Part shown: positions 1 through 7,878 of the stretch, piece after piece
Position numbering within the stretch: the stretch's first letter is position 1
How the letters are laid out: each line of letters starts with the position of its first letter
NCBI RefSeq assembly: GCF_002234595.1
Contig: NZ_NMUL01000033.1
Location: 62,001-126,000 of the forward strand
Origin: Amycolatopsis vastitatis
Lineage (GTDB): Bacteria; Actinomycetota; Actinomycetes; Mycobacteriales; Pseudonocardiaceae
Reading direction: 5' to 3'
DNA: 64,000 nucleotides
Notes under the pieces: model-generated
What the model saw: the letters and a program-made list of their open reading frames with translations, nothing else
The model's database searches: none
What the model was told of the DNA's origin: nothing
Made by a program: the position numbers and the translations under genes

Positions 1-627
1 GCGCGAGGCGCTGTAGCGCAGGCCGTCGGCGGCGTTCTGCTGCATCCGGCTGACGCCTTCTTGGGACTCGGCGTTGTAGTCGTCGAGGATCTTGCAGCCG
101 AGCGCGTCGGCGGTGGCGTCGACGAACTGCACCGAGCCTTCCTGCGGGTTCTTCGCGCGGGTGACCCGGATCGGCCCGCCCGCGCCGCGGAAGGCGTTCT
201 CGCCGTCTTCGAAGTCCTCCATCCGCTTGTAGGCGGCGTTGACACTGTCGGCGTCCCAGCCGGTGTTGCCCTCGGCGGCCCAGGAGTCGAAGTTGGCGCG
301 GTTGCCGCGGACGTAGACCATGCCGTTGATGGAGCTGGAGCCGCCGACGACCCGGCCGCGCGGCACCGGCATCCGCCGATCGAGAACGTGTTTCTGCGGC
401 ACGCCGTAGAAGCCCCAGTCGAGCGGCTTCTTGAGCTGCGGCACCGCGTGCATCGGCCCGACGAGCCCGGGTTTCTTGACGAGCAGCTGCTCGTCGCTCT
501 TGCCGGCTTCGAGCACGATCACACTGGCCCCGGACTGGGCCAGCCGTCCCGCGATCGCCGCGCCCGAGCTGCCCGACCCGACGACGACGTAGTCGGCCTC
601 GTCGCCGCGCGCCGCCCTTTTCGCCAT
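1..627 (-). CDS. GMC-family (choline dehydrogenase-like) oxidoreductase, N-terminal part
   Basis: The gene starts at the ATG at 625-627 and runs off the left edge, so only about 209 N-terminal residues are visible. They show an FAD-binding Rossmann motif (VVVGSGSSGAAIAGRLA) and then the GMC signature region with PRGRVVGGSSSINGMVYVRG, typical of choline dehydrogenases and related flavoprotein alcohol oxidoreductases. The reaction would be FAD-dependent oxidation of an alcohol to an aldehyde or ketone; the substrate is not readable from this end. The promoter region carries a palindrome with a KstR-like box (see 652-675), which hints at sterol or aliphatic-alcohol catabolism. Family assignment is firm, substrate unknown. 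Confidence 0.9.
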   Translation of the reverse strand, partial: MAKRAARGDEADYVVVGSGSSGAAIAGRLAQSGASVIVLEAGKSDEQLLVKKPGLVGPMHAVPQLKKPLDWGFYGVPQKHVLDRRMPVPRGRVVGGSSSINGMVYVRGNRANFDSWAAEGNTGWDADSVNAAYKRMEDFEDGENAFRGAGGPIRVTRAKNPQEGSVQFVDATADALGCKILDDYNAESQEGVSRMQQNAADGLRYSASR

Positions 628-651
628 GTCCGCTCCTCGCTACGACCGGCC

Positions 652-675
652 ACTAGAACTGTAACGTGTTCTAGT
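652..675. promoter_or_regulatory. Palindromic operator with KstR-like box upstream of the GMC oxidoreductase
   Basis: ACTAGAAC and its exact inverse GTTCTAGT are separated by 8 nt, 25 nt upstream of the GMC start. Inside lies TGTAACGTGTTCTA (660-673), which fits the KstR consensus TnnAACnnGTTnnA at every fixed position. Seen directly: the palindrome and the match. Inferred: binding by a KstR-type or another TetR regulator, possibly the one encoded at 751-1287. Confidence 0.6.
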
Positions 676-750
676 TCGAGCCAACCGTATAGCGTCGCCA
701 CCCGCTTCCGCAACGGTCCCGGCGGACACGGGGCGTCCCCCGGTATCAGG

Positions 751-1287
751 TCATCGAGCGGTGAGGACCCGCGCCCACGGCTCGTCGACGTCGGCCAGGC
801 CCAGCACGGCGACCACGTTGTCGAGCATTCCGGCACCGAACCAGTGCCGCACGGCGTCGTCGTCGCCCAGCAACTGCCGGACGGTGTCGACCTGCTTGGC
901 GTAGCACCGTCGCACGGCCCGCCCCACCTGCGGCTCGCCGGCGGCACAGTTCGCGTGCATGAGGAAACGCAGGATGGTCCGGTCCGCGACGAGCGCGGCG
1001 TAGGCGCCCCGCGCCGCCTCCAGCGCCGTCCCGGTCCCACCTGACGCCGGCGAGTGCGCGGCCAGGGTTTCGGCCATCAGGACGGACACGTGGTCGACCG
1101 CCGCCGCGAACAGTGCTTCCTTGTTCGGGTACAGGCGGTACAGATACGGCTGGGAGATGCCGACCCGGTCGGCGATCTCGTGCGTCGTCGTACCGTAGAA
1201 ACCCTTCTGCGCGAAGCAGTCGATCGCGGCGGCCACGACGGCCCGGCGTCGTTCGTCGCTCTTGGTGCTGGTGCCGGCGGCAGGCAT
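751..1287 (-). CDS. TetR/AcrR-family transcriptional regulator
   Basis: A 178-residue protein with a classic N-terminal TetR helix-turn-helix at about residues 14-60 (FYGTTTHEIADRVGISQPYL followed by YRLYPNKEALF). The C-terminal two thirds are ligand-binding helices with no specific match I can name. It sits between the GMC oxidoreductase (downstream, same strand) and the SnoaL-like gene (25 nt upstream, same strand), so it is probably cotranscribed with the latter and may control one or both. Candidate operators are the inverted repeats at 652-675 and 1793-1816. Effector unknown. Confidence 0.9.
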   Translation of the reverse strand: MPAAGTSTKSDERRRAVVAAAIDCFAQKGFYGTTTHEIADRVGISQPYLYRLYPNKEALFAAAVDHVSVLMAETLAAHSPASGGTGTALEAARGAYAALVADRTILRFLMHANCAAGEPQVGRAVRRCYAKQVDTVRQLLGDDDAVRHWFGAGMLDNVVAVLGLADVDEPWARVLTAR

Positions 1288-1312
1288 GGGCGTCAGTCAA
1301 CCACGGCTCTTC

Positions 1313-1783
1313 TCAGCCCCCGAAAGCCACACTGAGCCCGGAGCCGGACGGCACTTCGGGGGGCGTGAGGGCCTCGATCGCCACCAGCGGGTTCCAGTAG
1401 TCCAGGTAGTGGGTGATGAGCGCGTCGTCATCGGTCCGGACGACGGAGATGCACGTCTGCTCGTACGGCTTGCCGGTCGTCAGCGCAGTGCCCTTCGAGC
1501 GGAACTCGGCGATCACGAGACCCGGATCCACCGTCTCGTGGAAGACCAGGTCGACGAACTCGACATCGAAGGTCTCGGGAAAGCCGCTCATGTGCGCGAC
1601 CAGTGCGTCCCGCCCCGTCACCCGCCGAGGCACGCCGGCCGGCGCGAACGGGAACTCGAGCACCGCGTCCGGGGCGAACAGGTTCACCCATTCGTCCGTG
1701 CGTCCCGCGGCAGTGAGGCGCAGGTGCTCGGCCACGGCGTGCTGGGCGGCGGCGCGACGGCGGGCGTCTTCCTCGGTTGTCAT
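1313..1783 (-). CDS. SnoaL-like / NTF2-fold protein
   Basis: A 156-residue protein with the layout of the NTF2-like SnoaL/PhzA-B group: helical N terminus, then the beta-strand core with phrases such as WVNLFAPDAVLEFPFAPAG and YLDYWNPLVAIEAL near the end. Members are small polyketide cyclases, isomerases or uncharacterised ligand-binding proteins; no catalytic residues can be assigned here. I chose the ATG at 1783 because GGAG lies 5 nt upstream; a GTG two codons earlier overlaps that ribosome site. It leads the SnoaL-tetR transcription unit. Confidence 0.75.
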   Translation of the reverse strand: MTTEEDARRRAAAQHAVAEHLRLTAAGRTDEWVNLFAPDAVLEFPFAPAGVPRRVTGRDALVAHMSGFPETFDVEFVDLVFHETVDPGLVIAEFRSKGTALTTGKPYEQTCISVVRTDDDALITHYLDYWNPLVAIEALTPPEVPSGSGLSVAFGG

Positions 1784-1792
1784 ATCCACTCC

Positions 1793-1816
1793 AGGTTAGT
1801 GATAGACCGATAACCT
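1793..1816. promoter_or_regulatory. Inverted repeat upstream of the SnoaL-like gene
   Basis: AGGTTA and TAACCT, exact inverses with a 12-nt spacer, lie 10 nt before the ATG of the SnoaL-tetR unit. Position and symmetry suit autoregulation by the TetR protein. The arms are short, so chance cannot be excluded. Confidence 0.4.
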
Positions 1817-1881
1817 ACCATGAACCGGCGAAATACGGTCGTCAGCGCGACCGACACCACGTCTGCTTGGCGGAGCGGGCC

Positions 1882-2340
1882 TCAGCCCCAGTTCAGGAAG
1901 CGGTAGTGCAGGCCCGTCGAGGACTCCAGCCACTCCCCCACGGAGTCCGCCGGACGCCCCACCTCCGGCGCGAACGTGTTCCCTTCGAAGGGCTCCCGGA
2001 TCTCCGTCACCACGATCCGGTCCGCGAACGGCAGCGCCGCCCGGTACACCGCCGCGCCGCCGATCACCCACAGGTCCCCGGGCACGGCCGCGAAAGCGGA
2101 CGGCAGGTCCGCGAACGTCTCGACCCCGTCCTGCGGCGTGCGCGAAAGCACCACGTTGCGCCGCCCCGGCAACGGCCGGAACCGCGGCGGCAGCGACTCC
2201 CACGTCCGGCGGCCCATCAGCACCGCCGTCCCCGCCGTCACCGCGCGAAAGTGCCGCAGATCCTCCGGCAGGTGCCACGGCAGCTCGCCGTCGCGGCCGA
2301 TGACGCCGTTCGCCGCCTGGGCCCAGACGAGCCCGATCAC
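1882..2340 (-). CDS. folA: Dihydrofolate reductase
   Basis: Reduces dihydrofolate to tetrahydrofolate with NADPH in the cytoplasm, regenerating the cofactor consumed by thymidylate synthase. The 152 residues are near the usual bacterial length. Visible landmarks are the N-terminal strand MIGLVWAQAANGVIGRDGEL, the substrate-site segment PWHLPEDLRHF with the catalytic acid D27 at the same number as in E. coli, the NADPH segment VLMGRRTWESLPPRFRPLPG and WVIGGAAVY. Its ATG overlaps the stop of thyA by 4 nt, so the pair is translationally coupled. Confidence 0.97.
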   Translation of the reverse strand: MIGLVWAQAANGVIGRDGELPWHLPEDLRHFRAVTAGTAVLMGRRTWESLPPRFRPLPGRRNVVLSRTPQDGVETFADLPSAFAAVPGDLWVIGGAAVYRAALPFADRIVVTEIREPFEGNTFAPEVGRPADSVGEWLESSTGLHYRFLNWG

Positions 2341-3134
2341 ACCGCCACCGGGGCTTTGATGCCCGGGTGCGGGTCGTACCCGTCGAGCGCGAAGTGCTCG
2401 TAGGTGTAGTCGAACAGGCTGTCCGCCGGCTTCATGCTCAGCGCGGGGAACGGCCGCGCCTCGCGGGCAAGCTGCGTCCGGACCTGGTCGACGTGGTTGT
2501 CGTAGACGTGGCAGTCGCCGCCCGTCCAGACGAAGTCACCGACGCCGAGGCCCACCTGGGCGGCGATCATGTGCGTCAGCAGCGCGTAGCTCGCGATGTT
2601 GAACGGCACGCCGAGGAACAGGTCCGCGCTGCGCTGGTACAGCTGGCAGGACAGCTCGCCGTCGGCGACGTAGAACTGGAAGAACGCGTGGCACGGCGGC
2701 AGCGCCATCCGCGGGATGTCGGCGACGTTCCACGCGGACACGATGATCCGCCGCGAGTCGGGGTCCTCACGCAGCGTGCGCAGCACCTCGGCGATCTGGT
2801 CGACGTGCCCGCCGCCCGGGGTCGGCCACGAGCGCCACTGCACGCCGTAGACAGGGCCCAGATCACCGTCGCCGGCCGCCCACTCGTCCCAGATCGTGAC
2901 GCCGTGCTCCTGAAGCCACTTCACGTTCGCCTCGCCGCGCAGGAACCACAGCAGCTCGTAGGCGATGGACCGGAAGTGGACCTTCTTCGTGGTGATCAGC
3001 GGGAAGCCCTCGGACAGGCGGTACCGCAGCTGGTGCCCGAAGATCGACCGCGTGCCCGTGCCGGTACGGTCGCCCTTGCGGGCGCCCGTGTCGAGGACGT
3101 GGCGGAGGAGGTCTTCGTACTGCGTGTCCGGCAT
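2337..3134 (-). CDS. thyA: Thymidylate synthase (ThyA type)
   Basis: Converts dUMP to dTMP using methylene-tetrahydrofolate, producing the dihydrofolate recycled by the downstream folA product. The 265 residues match the E. coli-size family. The active-site segment RMALPPCHAFFQFYV places the nucleophile at C148 (E. coli C146); the dUMP phosphate and folate segments RTGTGTRSIFG, QLYQRSADLFLGVPFNIASYA and GGDCHVYDNH are all present. It is the first gene of the thyA-folA pair and overlaps folA by 4 nt. ATG at 3134 is the clear start. Confidence 0.98.
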   Translation of the reverse strand: MPDTQYEDLLRHVLDTGARKGDRTGTGTRSIFGHQLRYRLSEGFPLITTKKVHFRSIAYELLWFLRGEANVKWLQEHGVTIWDEWAAGDGDLGPVYGVQWRSWPTPGGGHVDQIAEVLRTLREDPDSRRIIVSAWNVADIPRMALPPCHAFFQFYVADGELSCQLYQRSADLFLGVPFNIASYALLTHMIAAQVGLGVGDFVWTGGDCHVYDNHVDQVRTQLAREARPFPALSMKPADSLFDYTYEHFALDGYDPHPGIKAPVAV

Positions 3135-3203
3135 GCCCGGGAGCCTAGCCAGACCGCTGACTCAGCGTGAACCCCGGATGGCCGACACGCCTCTCCCGAT
3201 AAC

Positions 3204-3234
3204 TTGACCCATTCCAGAAAACGTCCTAGGGTCA
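3204..3234 (+). promoter_or_regulatory. furA-katG promoter with inverted repeat, leaderless type
   Basis: A TTGACC -35 (3204-3209) and a TAGGGT -10 (3227-3232) are 17 nt apart, and the predicted transcription start falls on the furA start codon, so no ribosome site is possible. The two elements are tied together by exact inverted arms TGACCC (3205-3210) and GGGTCA (3229-3234). Mycobacterial furA-katG is known to be transcribed from a similar leaderless, FurA-repressed promoter. Binding here is inferred. Confidence 0.55.
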
Positions 3235-3240
3235 CCGGTG

Positions 3241-3693
3241 ATGTCAGACTTCGAAGCGCAGTTGCGGGCGGTCTCGCTGCGGGTCACGCGGCCCCGGCTG
3301 GCCGTGCTGTCCGCACTGCGCGACCATCCCCACGTCGACACCGAAACGGTGATCGACCTGGTACGGGCCGAGCACCCGACGGTGTCGCACCAGACGATCT
3401 ACGACGTGTTGCGGGCCCTCACCGACACCGGGCTGGTGCGCCGCATCCAGCCGGCAGGCGCGAACGCCCGCTACGAGTCACGGGTGGGTGACAACCACCA
3501 CCACGTCGTGTGCCGCTCGTGCGGGGCGATAGCCGATGTCGACTGCGCCGTCGGCCACACCCCCTGTCTCACCGCCGCGGACGACCACGGTTTCGTGATC
3601 GACCAGGCGGAGGTCGTCTACTGGGGCACCTGCCCCGACTGCGCGGCCGAACGCCCCCGAAATGATTCGCCGCTCCCGGAAGGAAGTAAATGA
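3241..3693 (+). CDS. furA: Fur-family redox/metal repressor FurA
   Basis: A 150-residue Fur protein: N-terminal winged helix (LRVTRPRLAVLSALRDHPHV, then HPTVSHQTIYDVLRAL, about residues 12-65) and a C-terminal metal/dimer domain with the HHHVVCRSCG motif and a second CxxC pair (CPDC). Actinobacterial FurA represses katG and itself until oxidised by peroxide. The katG ATG overlaps its stop by 4 nt, the standard furA-katG arrangement. The start may be this ATG or the GTG immediately before it; both fit the leaderless promoter, and no Shine-Dalgarno is present. Confidence 0.93.
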   Translation: MSDFEAQLRAVSLRVTRPRLAVLSALRDHPHVDTETVIDLVRAEHPTVSHQTIYDVLRALTDTGLVRRIQPAGANARYESRVGDNHHHVVCRSCGAIADVDCAVGHTPCLTAADDHGFVIDQAEVVYWGTCPDCAAERPRNDSPLPEGSK

Positions 3694-5963
3694 GCTCCAC
3701 CCAGGACAACCCCTCCAGCGCGCAGGGCGTGGACAAGAAGGCGGCGGCCGGCTGCCCGGTCGCACACGACTCGGTGACCTCGCACGGCAGCGAGAGCGAA
3801 AACCCGGCGATCGACTCCCCGACGCCGAAGACGGGGGGCCGTCCGCGCACGAACAAGGACTGGTGGCCCAACCAGCTCGACCTGTCCGTGCTGCACGCCC
3901 ACTCGTCCAAGGGCAACCCGCTCGGCGAGAACTTCAGCTACGCCAAGGAGTTCGCGAAGCTCGACGTCGAGGCCCTCAAGCGGGACATCACCGAGGTGCT
4001 CACCACCTCGCAGGACTGGTGGCCCGCCGACTTCGGGCACTACGGCGGCCTGATGATCCGCCTGAGCTGGCACGCGGCGGGCACCTACCGCATCCACGAC
4101 GGCCGCGGTGGCGCCGGTGACGGCAACCAGCGCTTCGCGCCGCTCAACAGCTGGCCGGACAACGCCAACCTGGACAAGGCGCGGCGTCTGCTGTGGCCGG
4201 TCAAGCAGAAGTACGGCCAGAAGGTCTCGTGGGCCGACCTGCTCGTGCTCGCCGGCAACGTCGCCCTGGAGTCGATGGGCTTCAAGACCTTCGGCTTCGG
4301 CTTCGGCCGCGAAGACGTCTGGGAGCCCGAGGAGGTCATCTGGGGCCCGGAGGACGACTGGCTGGGCGACGAGCGCTACGTCAGCGAGTCCGAGATGGCA
4401 CCCGAGGTCGGCGCGACCGAGATGGGCCTCATCTACGTCAACCCCGAGGGTCCCCGCGGCAGCGCGGACTTCGAGGCGGCGGCCCACTTCATCCGCGAGA
4501 CCTTCGCCCGGATGGCGATGAACGACGAGGAGACCGTCGCCCTCATCGCCGGCGGCCACACCTTCGGCAAGACCCACGGCGCCGCCGTCGCCGACGACCA
4601 CGTCGGCCCGGAGCCCGAGGGCGCCCCGCTGGAGTCGCAGGGCCTCGGCTGGCTGAGCACCCACGGCACCGGCAAGGGCGCGGACGCGATCACCAGCGGT
4701 CTCGAGGTCACCTGGACCGACAAGCCGACCCAGTGGAGCAACCGCTTCTTCGAGATCCTCTTCGGCTTCGAGTGGGAGCTCACCACGAGCCCCGGCGGCG
4801 GCAAGCAGTACGTCGCCAAGGACGCCCCGGAGATCATCCCGGACCCGTACGACCCGAACAAGAAGCACAAGCCGACGATGCTCACGACGGACCTGTCGCT
4901 GCGCTTCGACCCGGTCTACGGCCCGATCTCGCGCCGGTTCCTGGAGAACCCGGACGAGTTCGCACTGGCCTTCGCCAAGGCCTGGTACAAGCTGCTGCAC
5001 CGTGACATGGGCCCGGTCAGCCGCTTCCTCGGCCCGTGGGTCGCCGAGCCGCAGCTGTGGCAGGACCCGGTGCCCGCCGCCGAGGGCGACCTCGTGGGCG
5101 ACGCCGACATCACGGCCCTCAAGGCGAAGGTGCTCGACTCGGGGCTCAGCACCGCGGAACTGGTTTCCACGGCGTGGGCGTCGGCCGCGAGCTTCCGCTC
5201 CACCGACAAGCGCGGTGGCGCGAACGGCGCCCGGATCCGGCTGGAGCCGCAGCGCAGCTGGGAGGTCAACCAGCCCGAGCAGCTCGGCAAGGTCCTGGAG
5301 GTCCTCGAGGGCATCCAGCGGGAGTTCAACGAGGCGGGCGGCGCGCAGATCTCGCTGGCCGACCTCATCGTGCTCGCCGGCTCGGCCGCCGTCGAGAAGG
5401 CGGCGCGCGACGCCGGCGTCGAGACGACCGTGCCGTTCCACCCGGGCCGCACCGACGCCTCGCAGGAGCAGACCGACACCGACTCGTTCAAGGTCCTCGA
5501 GCCGCGCGCGGACGGCTTCCGCAACTACCTGCGCTCCGGTGAGAAGCTGCAGCCGGAGACGCTGCTCGTCGAGCGCGCCTACATGCTCGACCTGACCGCG
5601 CCGGAGATGACCGTCCTGGTCGGCGGCCTGCGCTCCCTCGGGGCCAACGCCGGCGGCGCCCGGCACGGCGTCCTCACGGACCGCCCGGGCTTGCTCACCA
5701 ACGACTTCTTCGCCAACCTGCTCGCGCCGGGCACCCGGTGGAAGATGTCGGAGTCCGAGGAGAACGTCTACGAGATCCGCGACGTCTCGACCGACGAGCT
5801 GAAGTGGACCGCCACCGCGGTCGACCTCGTCTTCGGCTCGAACTCGCAGCTGCGCGCCCTCTCGGAGGTCTACGCCGCCGAAGACGCCCGCGAGAAGTTC
5901 GTCGGCGACTTCGTCGCGGCCTGGACGAAGGTCATGGAGCTGGACCGCTTCGACCTCGCCTGA
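3690..5963 (+). CDS. katG: Catalase-peroxidase KatG
   Basis: Bifunctional haem enzyme that dismutates hydrogen peroxide and oxidises peroxidase substrates. The 757 residues contain the usual two peroxidase domains. The distal pocket reads LMIRLSWHAAGTYR with R124, W127 and H128; the crosslinked Trp-Tyr-Met triad is W127-Y249-M275, with Y249 in MGLIYVNPEGP and M275 in RMAMND; the proximal haem ligand is H290 in GGHTFGKTHG. Spacings agree with the M. tuberculosis enzyme (W107-Y229-M255-H270). A GGAAGGAA ribosome site ends about 3 nt before the coupled ATG. A strong terminator follows at 5974. Confidence 0.98.
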   Translation: MSSTQDNPSSAQGVDKKAAAGCPVAHDSVTSHGSESENPAIDSPTPKTGGRPRTNKDWWPNQLDLSVLHAHSSKGNPLGENFSYAKEFAKLDVEALKRDITEVLTTSQDWWPADFGHYGGLMIRLSWHAAGTYRIHDGRGGAGDGNQRFAPLNSWPDNANLDKARRLLWPVKQKYGQKVSWADLLVLAGNVALESMGFKTFGFGFGREDVWEPEEVIWGPEDDWLGDERYVSESEMAPEVGATEMGLIYVNPEGPRGSADFEAAAHFIRETFARMAMNDEETVALIAGGHTFGKTHGAAVADDHVGPEPEGAPLESQGLGWLSTHGTGKGADAITSGLEVTWTDKPTQWSNRFFEILFGFEWELTTSPGGGKQYVAKDAPEIIPDPYDPNKKHKPTMLTTDLSLRFDPVYGPISRRFLENPDEFALAFAKAWYKLLHRDMGPVSRFLGPWVAEPQLWQDPVPAAEGDLVGDADITALKAKVLDSGLSTAELVSTAWASAASFRSTDKRGGANGARIRLEPQRSWEVNQPEQLGKVLEVLEGIQREFNEAGGAQISLADLIVLAGSAAVEKAARDAGVETTVPFHPGRTDASQEQTDTDSFKVLEPRADGFRNYLRSGEKLQPETLLVERAYMLDLTAPEMTVLVGGLRSLGANAGGARHGVLTDRPGLLTNDFFANLLAPGTRWKMSESEENVYEIRDVSTDELKWTATAVDLVFGSNSQLRALSEVYAAEDAREKFVGDFVAAWTKVMELDRFDLA

Positions 5964-5973
5964 TCCACCGCGG

Positions 5974-6010
5974 ACGGGCCCGGCCGATCTTCGCGATCGG
6001 CCGGGCCCGT
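5974..6010 (+). terminator. Rho-independent-type terminator of furA-katG
   Basis: A perfect 16-bp stem (ACGGGCCCGGCCGATC and its inverse) closes over a 5-nt TTCGC loop, starting 11 nt after the katG stop. There is no long T tract, as is usual in actinomycetes. The next coding frame starts 2 nt after the stem. Confidence 0.85.
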
Positions 6011-6012
6011 TC

Positions 6013-6690
6013 GTGGCGCCGGGCGGCAACTTCGACCTCTCGATCTGGCAGCTGCAGGAGCCGGTCGGCTCGCCGGGCAGTCCGACGACCATCTCGTCGT
6101 CCCGGCTGCAGGGCCCGAACGGCTTCCAGGACAGCTACTTCTACACCGACACCCGTGACGGCGCGATGACCTTCTGGGCGCCGGAGAAGGGCGTCACGAC
6201 GCCGAATTCGAACTACGCGCGGTCGGAGCTGCGCGAGATGAACCGCGACGGCTCGGCCGCGAACTGGTCGCTGAGCGGGTCGCACAAGCTGAGCGCGACC
6301 CTGCGCGTGGTCTCGGTGACGTCGAACGTGTGCGTCGGCCAGGTGCACCTCGGCACCGGCGGCTCGTCGACGAAACCGCTGCTGGAGCTGTACTACCGGG
6401 CGAGCGGCGACATCGTGCTGGGCACCGAGAACTCCCCCGGCGGCGGCCAGACGTCACACACCGTCGGCCACGTCTCGGTCGGCAAGACGTGGACCTACAC
6501 GATCGGCATCTCCGGTGGCAACACCATCGACCTCACGGTCAACGGCAGCACCACGCACTACGCCATCCCGTCGTCGTTCAAGGCGTACAAGCAGTACTTC
6601 AAGGCCGGCTCGTACAACCAGTCCTCTTCGAGCAGCACGACGAAGGGCGCGCGGGTCGCGTTCTACGGCCTGAACGTTTCCCACGGCTGA
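6013..6690 (+). CDS. Polysaccharide lyase family 7 (alginate lyase-like), 5'-truncated
   Basis: The 225 residues form essentially a bare PL7 catalytic jelly roll. The three family motifs are visible: RSELREM (arginine and glutamate), QVHLG (Gln-His pair) and YFKAGSYNQ (catalytic tyrosine region). Such enzymes cleave alginate-type uronates outside the cell and are normally made with a signal peptide. Here the first available start, GTG at 6013, is 2 nt beyond the katG terminator, with no ribosome site, no promoter room and no signal sequence; the frame begins at the first strand of the domain. It is either a remnant whose 5' end was replaced or an unexpressed gene. Family call firm; functionality doubtful. 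Confidence 0.8.
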   Translation: MAPGGNFDLSIWQLQEPVGSPGSPTTISSSRLQGPNGFQDSYFYTDTRDGAMTFWAPEKGVTTPNSNYARSELREMNRDGSAANWSLSGSHKLSATLRVVSVTSNVCVGQVHLGTGGSSTKPLLELYYRASGDIVLGTENSPGGGQTSHTVGHVSVGKTWTYTIGISGGNTIDLTVNGSTTHYAIPSSFKAYKQYFKAGSYNQSSSSSTTKGARVAFYGLNVSHG

Positions 6691-6697
6691 CCTCGGA

Positions 6698-6721
6698 GCG
6701 GCCCGGCCGCCACCGGGCCGC
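6698..6721. terminator. Bidirectional terminator between lyase and LLM flavoprotein genes
   Basis: GCGGCCCGG and its inverse CCGGGCCGC make a 9-bp stem over a 6-nt loop in the 37-nt gap between two convergent genes. Position fits shared transcription termination. Confidence 0.7.
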
Positions 6722-6727
6722 CGTCCC

Positions 6728-7750
6728 TCAGCGCCAGCCCAGCTCCGGTGCCACGTGGGTGAGGATGCTCTCCAGCACGTGGACGTTGTAGTCGACGCCG
6801 AGCTGGTTCGGGATGGTCAGCAGCAGGGTGTCCGCGGCCTGGACGGCTTCGTCCTCCTTGAGCTCCCGCACCAGCTCGTCGGGCTCCGCGGCGTACGAGC
6901 GACCGAAGATCGCCCGGGTGTTCTCGTCGATCATGCCGACCTGGTCGCGCGAGTTGCGGTCCCGGCCGAAGTACGCGCGGTCCAGGTCGTTGGTCAGCGC
7001 GAAGATGCTGCGGCTGACCGAAACCCGCGGCTCCCGCTCGTGGCCGGCTTCCGTCCAGGCCTCGCGGTAGGCCTCGATCTGCTTGCGCTGCTGGACGTGC
7101 AGCGGCTCGCCCGTCTCGTCGTCCTTGAGCGTCGAGCTCTGCAGGTTCATGCCCAGCTTCGCGGCCCAGACGCTGGTCGCGTTCGAGCCGGAACCCCACC
7201 AGATGCGGTCGCGCAGGCCCTCGGAGTGCGGCTCGAGCCGCAGCAGCCCCGGCGGGTTGGCGAACATCGGCCGCGGGTTCGGCTGCGCGAAGCCCTCGCC
7301 TTCGAGCAGCTTGAGGAACACCTCGGTGTGCTGCCGGGCCATGTCGGCGTCCGTCTCGCCGTCGCCGGGGGCGTACCCGAAGTAGCGCCAGCCGTCGATC
7401 ACCTGCTCGGGGGATCCCCGGCTGATGCCGAGCTGGAGCCTGCCGCCCGAGATGAGGTCGGCGGCGCCCGCGTTTTCGACCATGTACAGCGGGTTCTCGT
7501 AGCGCATGTCGATCACGCCGGTGCCGATCTCGATCTTCGAGGTCCTCGCGCCGATCGCCGAGAGCAGCGGGAACGGGCTGCCTGCCTGCCGCGCGAAGTG
7601 GTGCACGCGGAAGTACGCGCCGTCCACGCCGAGCTCCTCGGCGGCGACGGCCAGGTCGATCGACTGGTGCAGGAAGTCCGCGGCCGACCGGGTCTCGGAG
7701 TGCGCGCTCGCCGACCAGTGGCCGAACGAGAGGAAGCCAATCTTCTTCAC
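6728..7750 (-). CDS. LLM-class flavin-dependent oxidoreductase (luciferase-like)
   Basis: A 340-residue TIM-barrel protein of the bacterial luciferase superfamily, which uses FMN or F420 for monooxygenation or dehydrogenation. Landmarks are the N-terminal strand MKKIGFLSFGHW, AYFRVHHFARQAGSPFPLLS (residues about 46-65), IEIGTGVIDMRYENPLYMVE and the phosphate-binding SGGRLQLGISRGSPEQ. The substrate cannot be predicted. It stands alone, convergent with the lyase gene and divergent from the small membrane protein at 7879. Confidence 0.88.
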   Translation of the reverse strand: MKKIGFLSFGHWSASAHSETRSAADFLHQSIDLAVAAEELGVDGAYFRVHHFARQAGSPFPLLSAIGARTSKIEIGTGVIDMRYENPLYMVENAGAADLISGGRLQLGISRGSPEQVIDGWRYFGYAPGDGETDADMARQHTEVFLKLLEGEGFAQPNPRPMFANPPGLLRLEPHSEGLRDRIWWGSGSNATSVWAAKLGMNLQSSTLKDDETGEPLHVQQRKQIEAYREAWTEAGHEREPRVSVSRSIFALTNDLDRAYFGRDRNSRDQVGMIDENTRAIFGRSYAAEPDELVRELKEDEAVQAADTLLLTIPNQLGVDYNVHVLESILTHVAPELGWR

Positions 7751-7878
7751 GCCACCTCAAGCGTCCGGCGGCCGGGTTTGATTCCCCGGTGTGAGCGGGC
7801 CGACCGGTCGCTCGTTCCGGTGAACCGGCGCCCGCGGCCGTCCGGACCGGGTACTCCGCCCGAAACGAGGAGGAGACG

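Noticed and set aside
3618..6092. An 824-codon frame antisense to katG
   Set aside because: Low-complexity Val/Glu/Arg-rich translation with no motif; KatG on the plus strand is complete and conserved.
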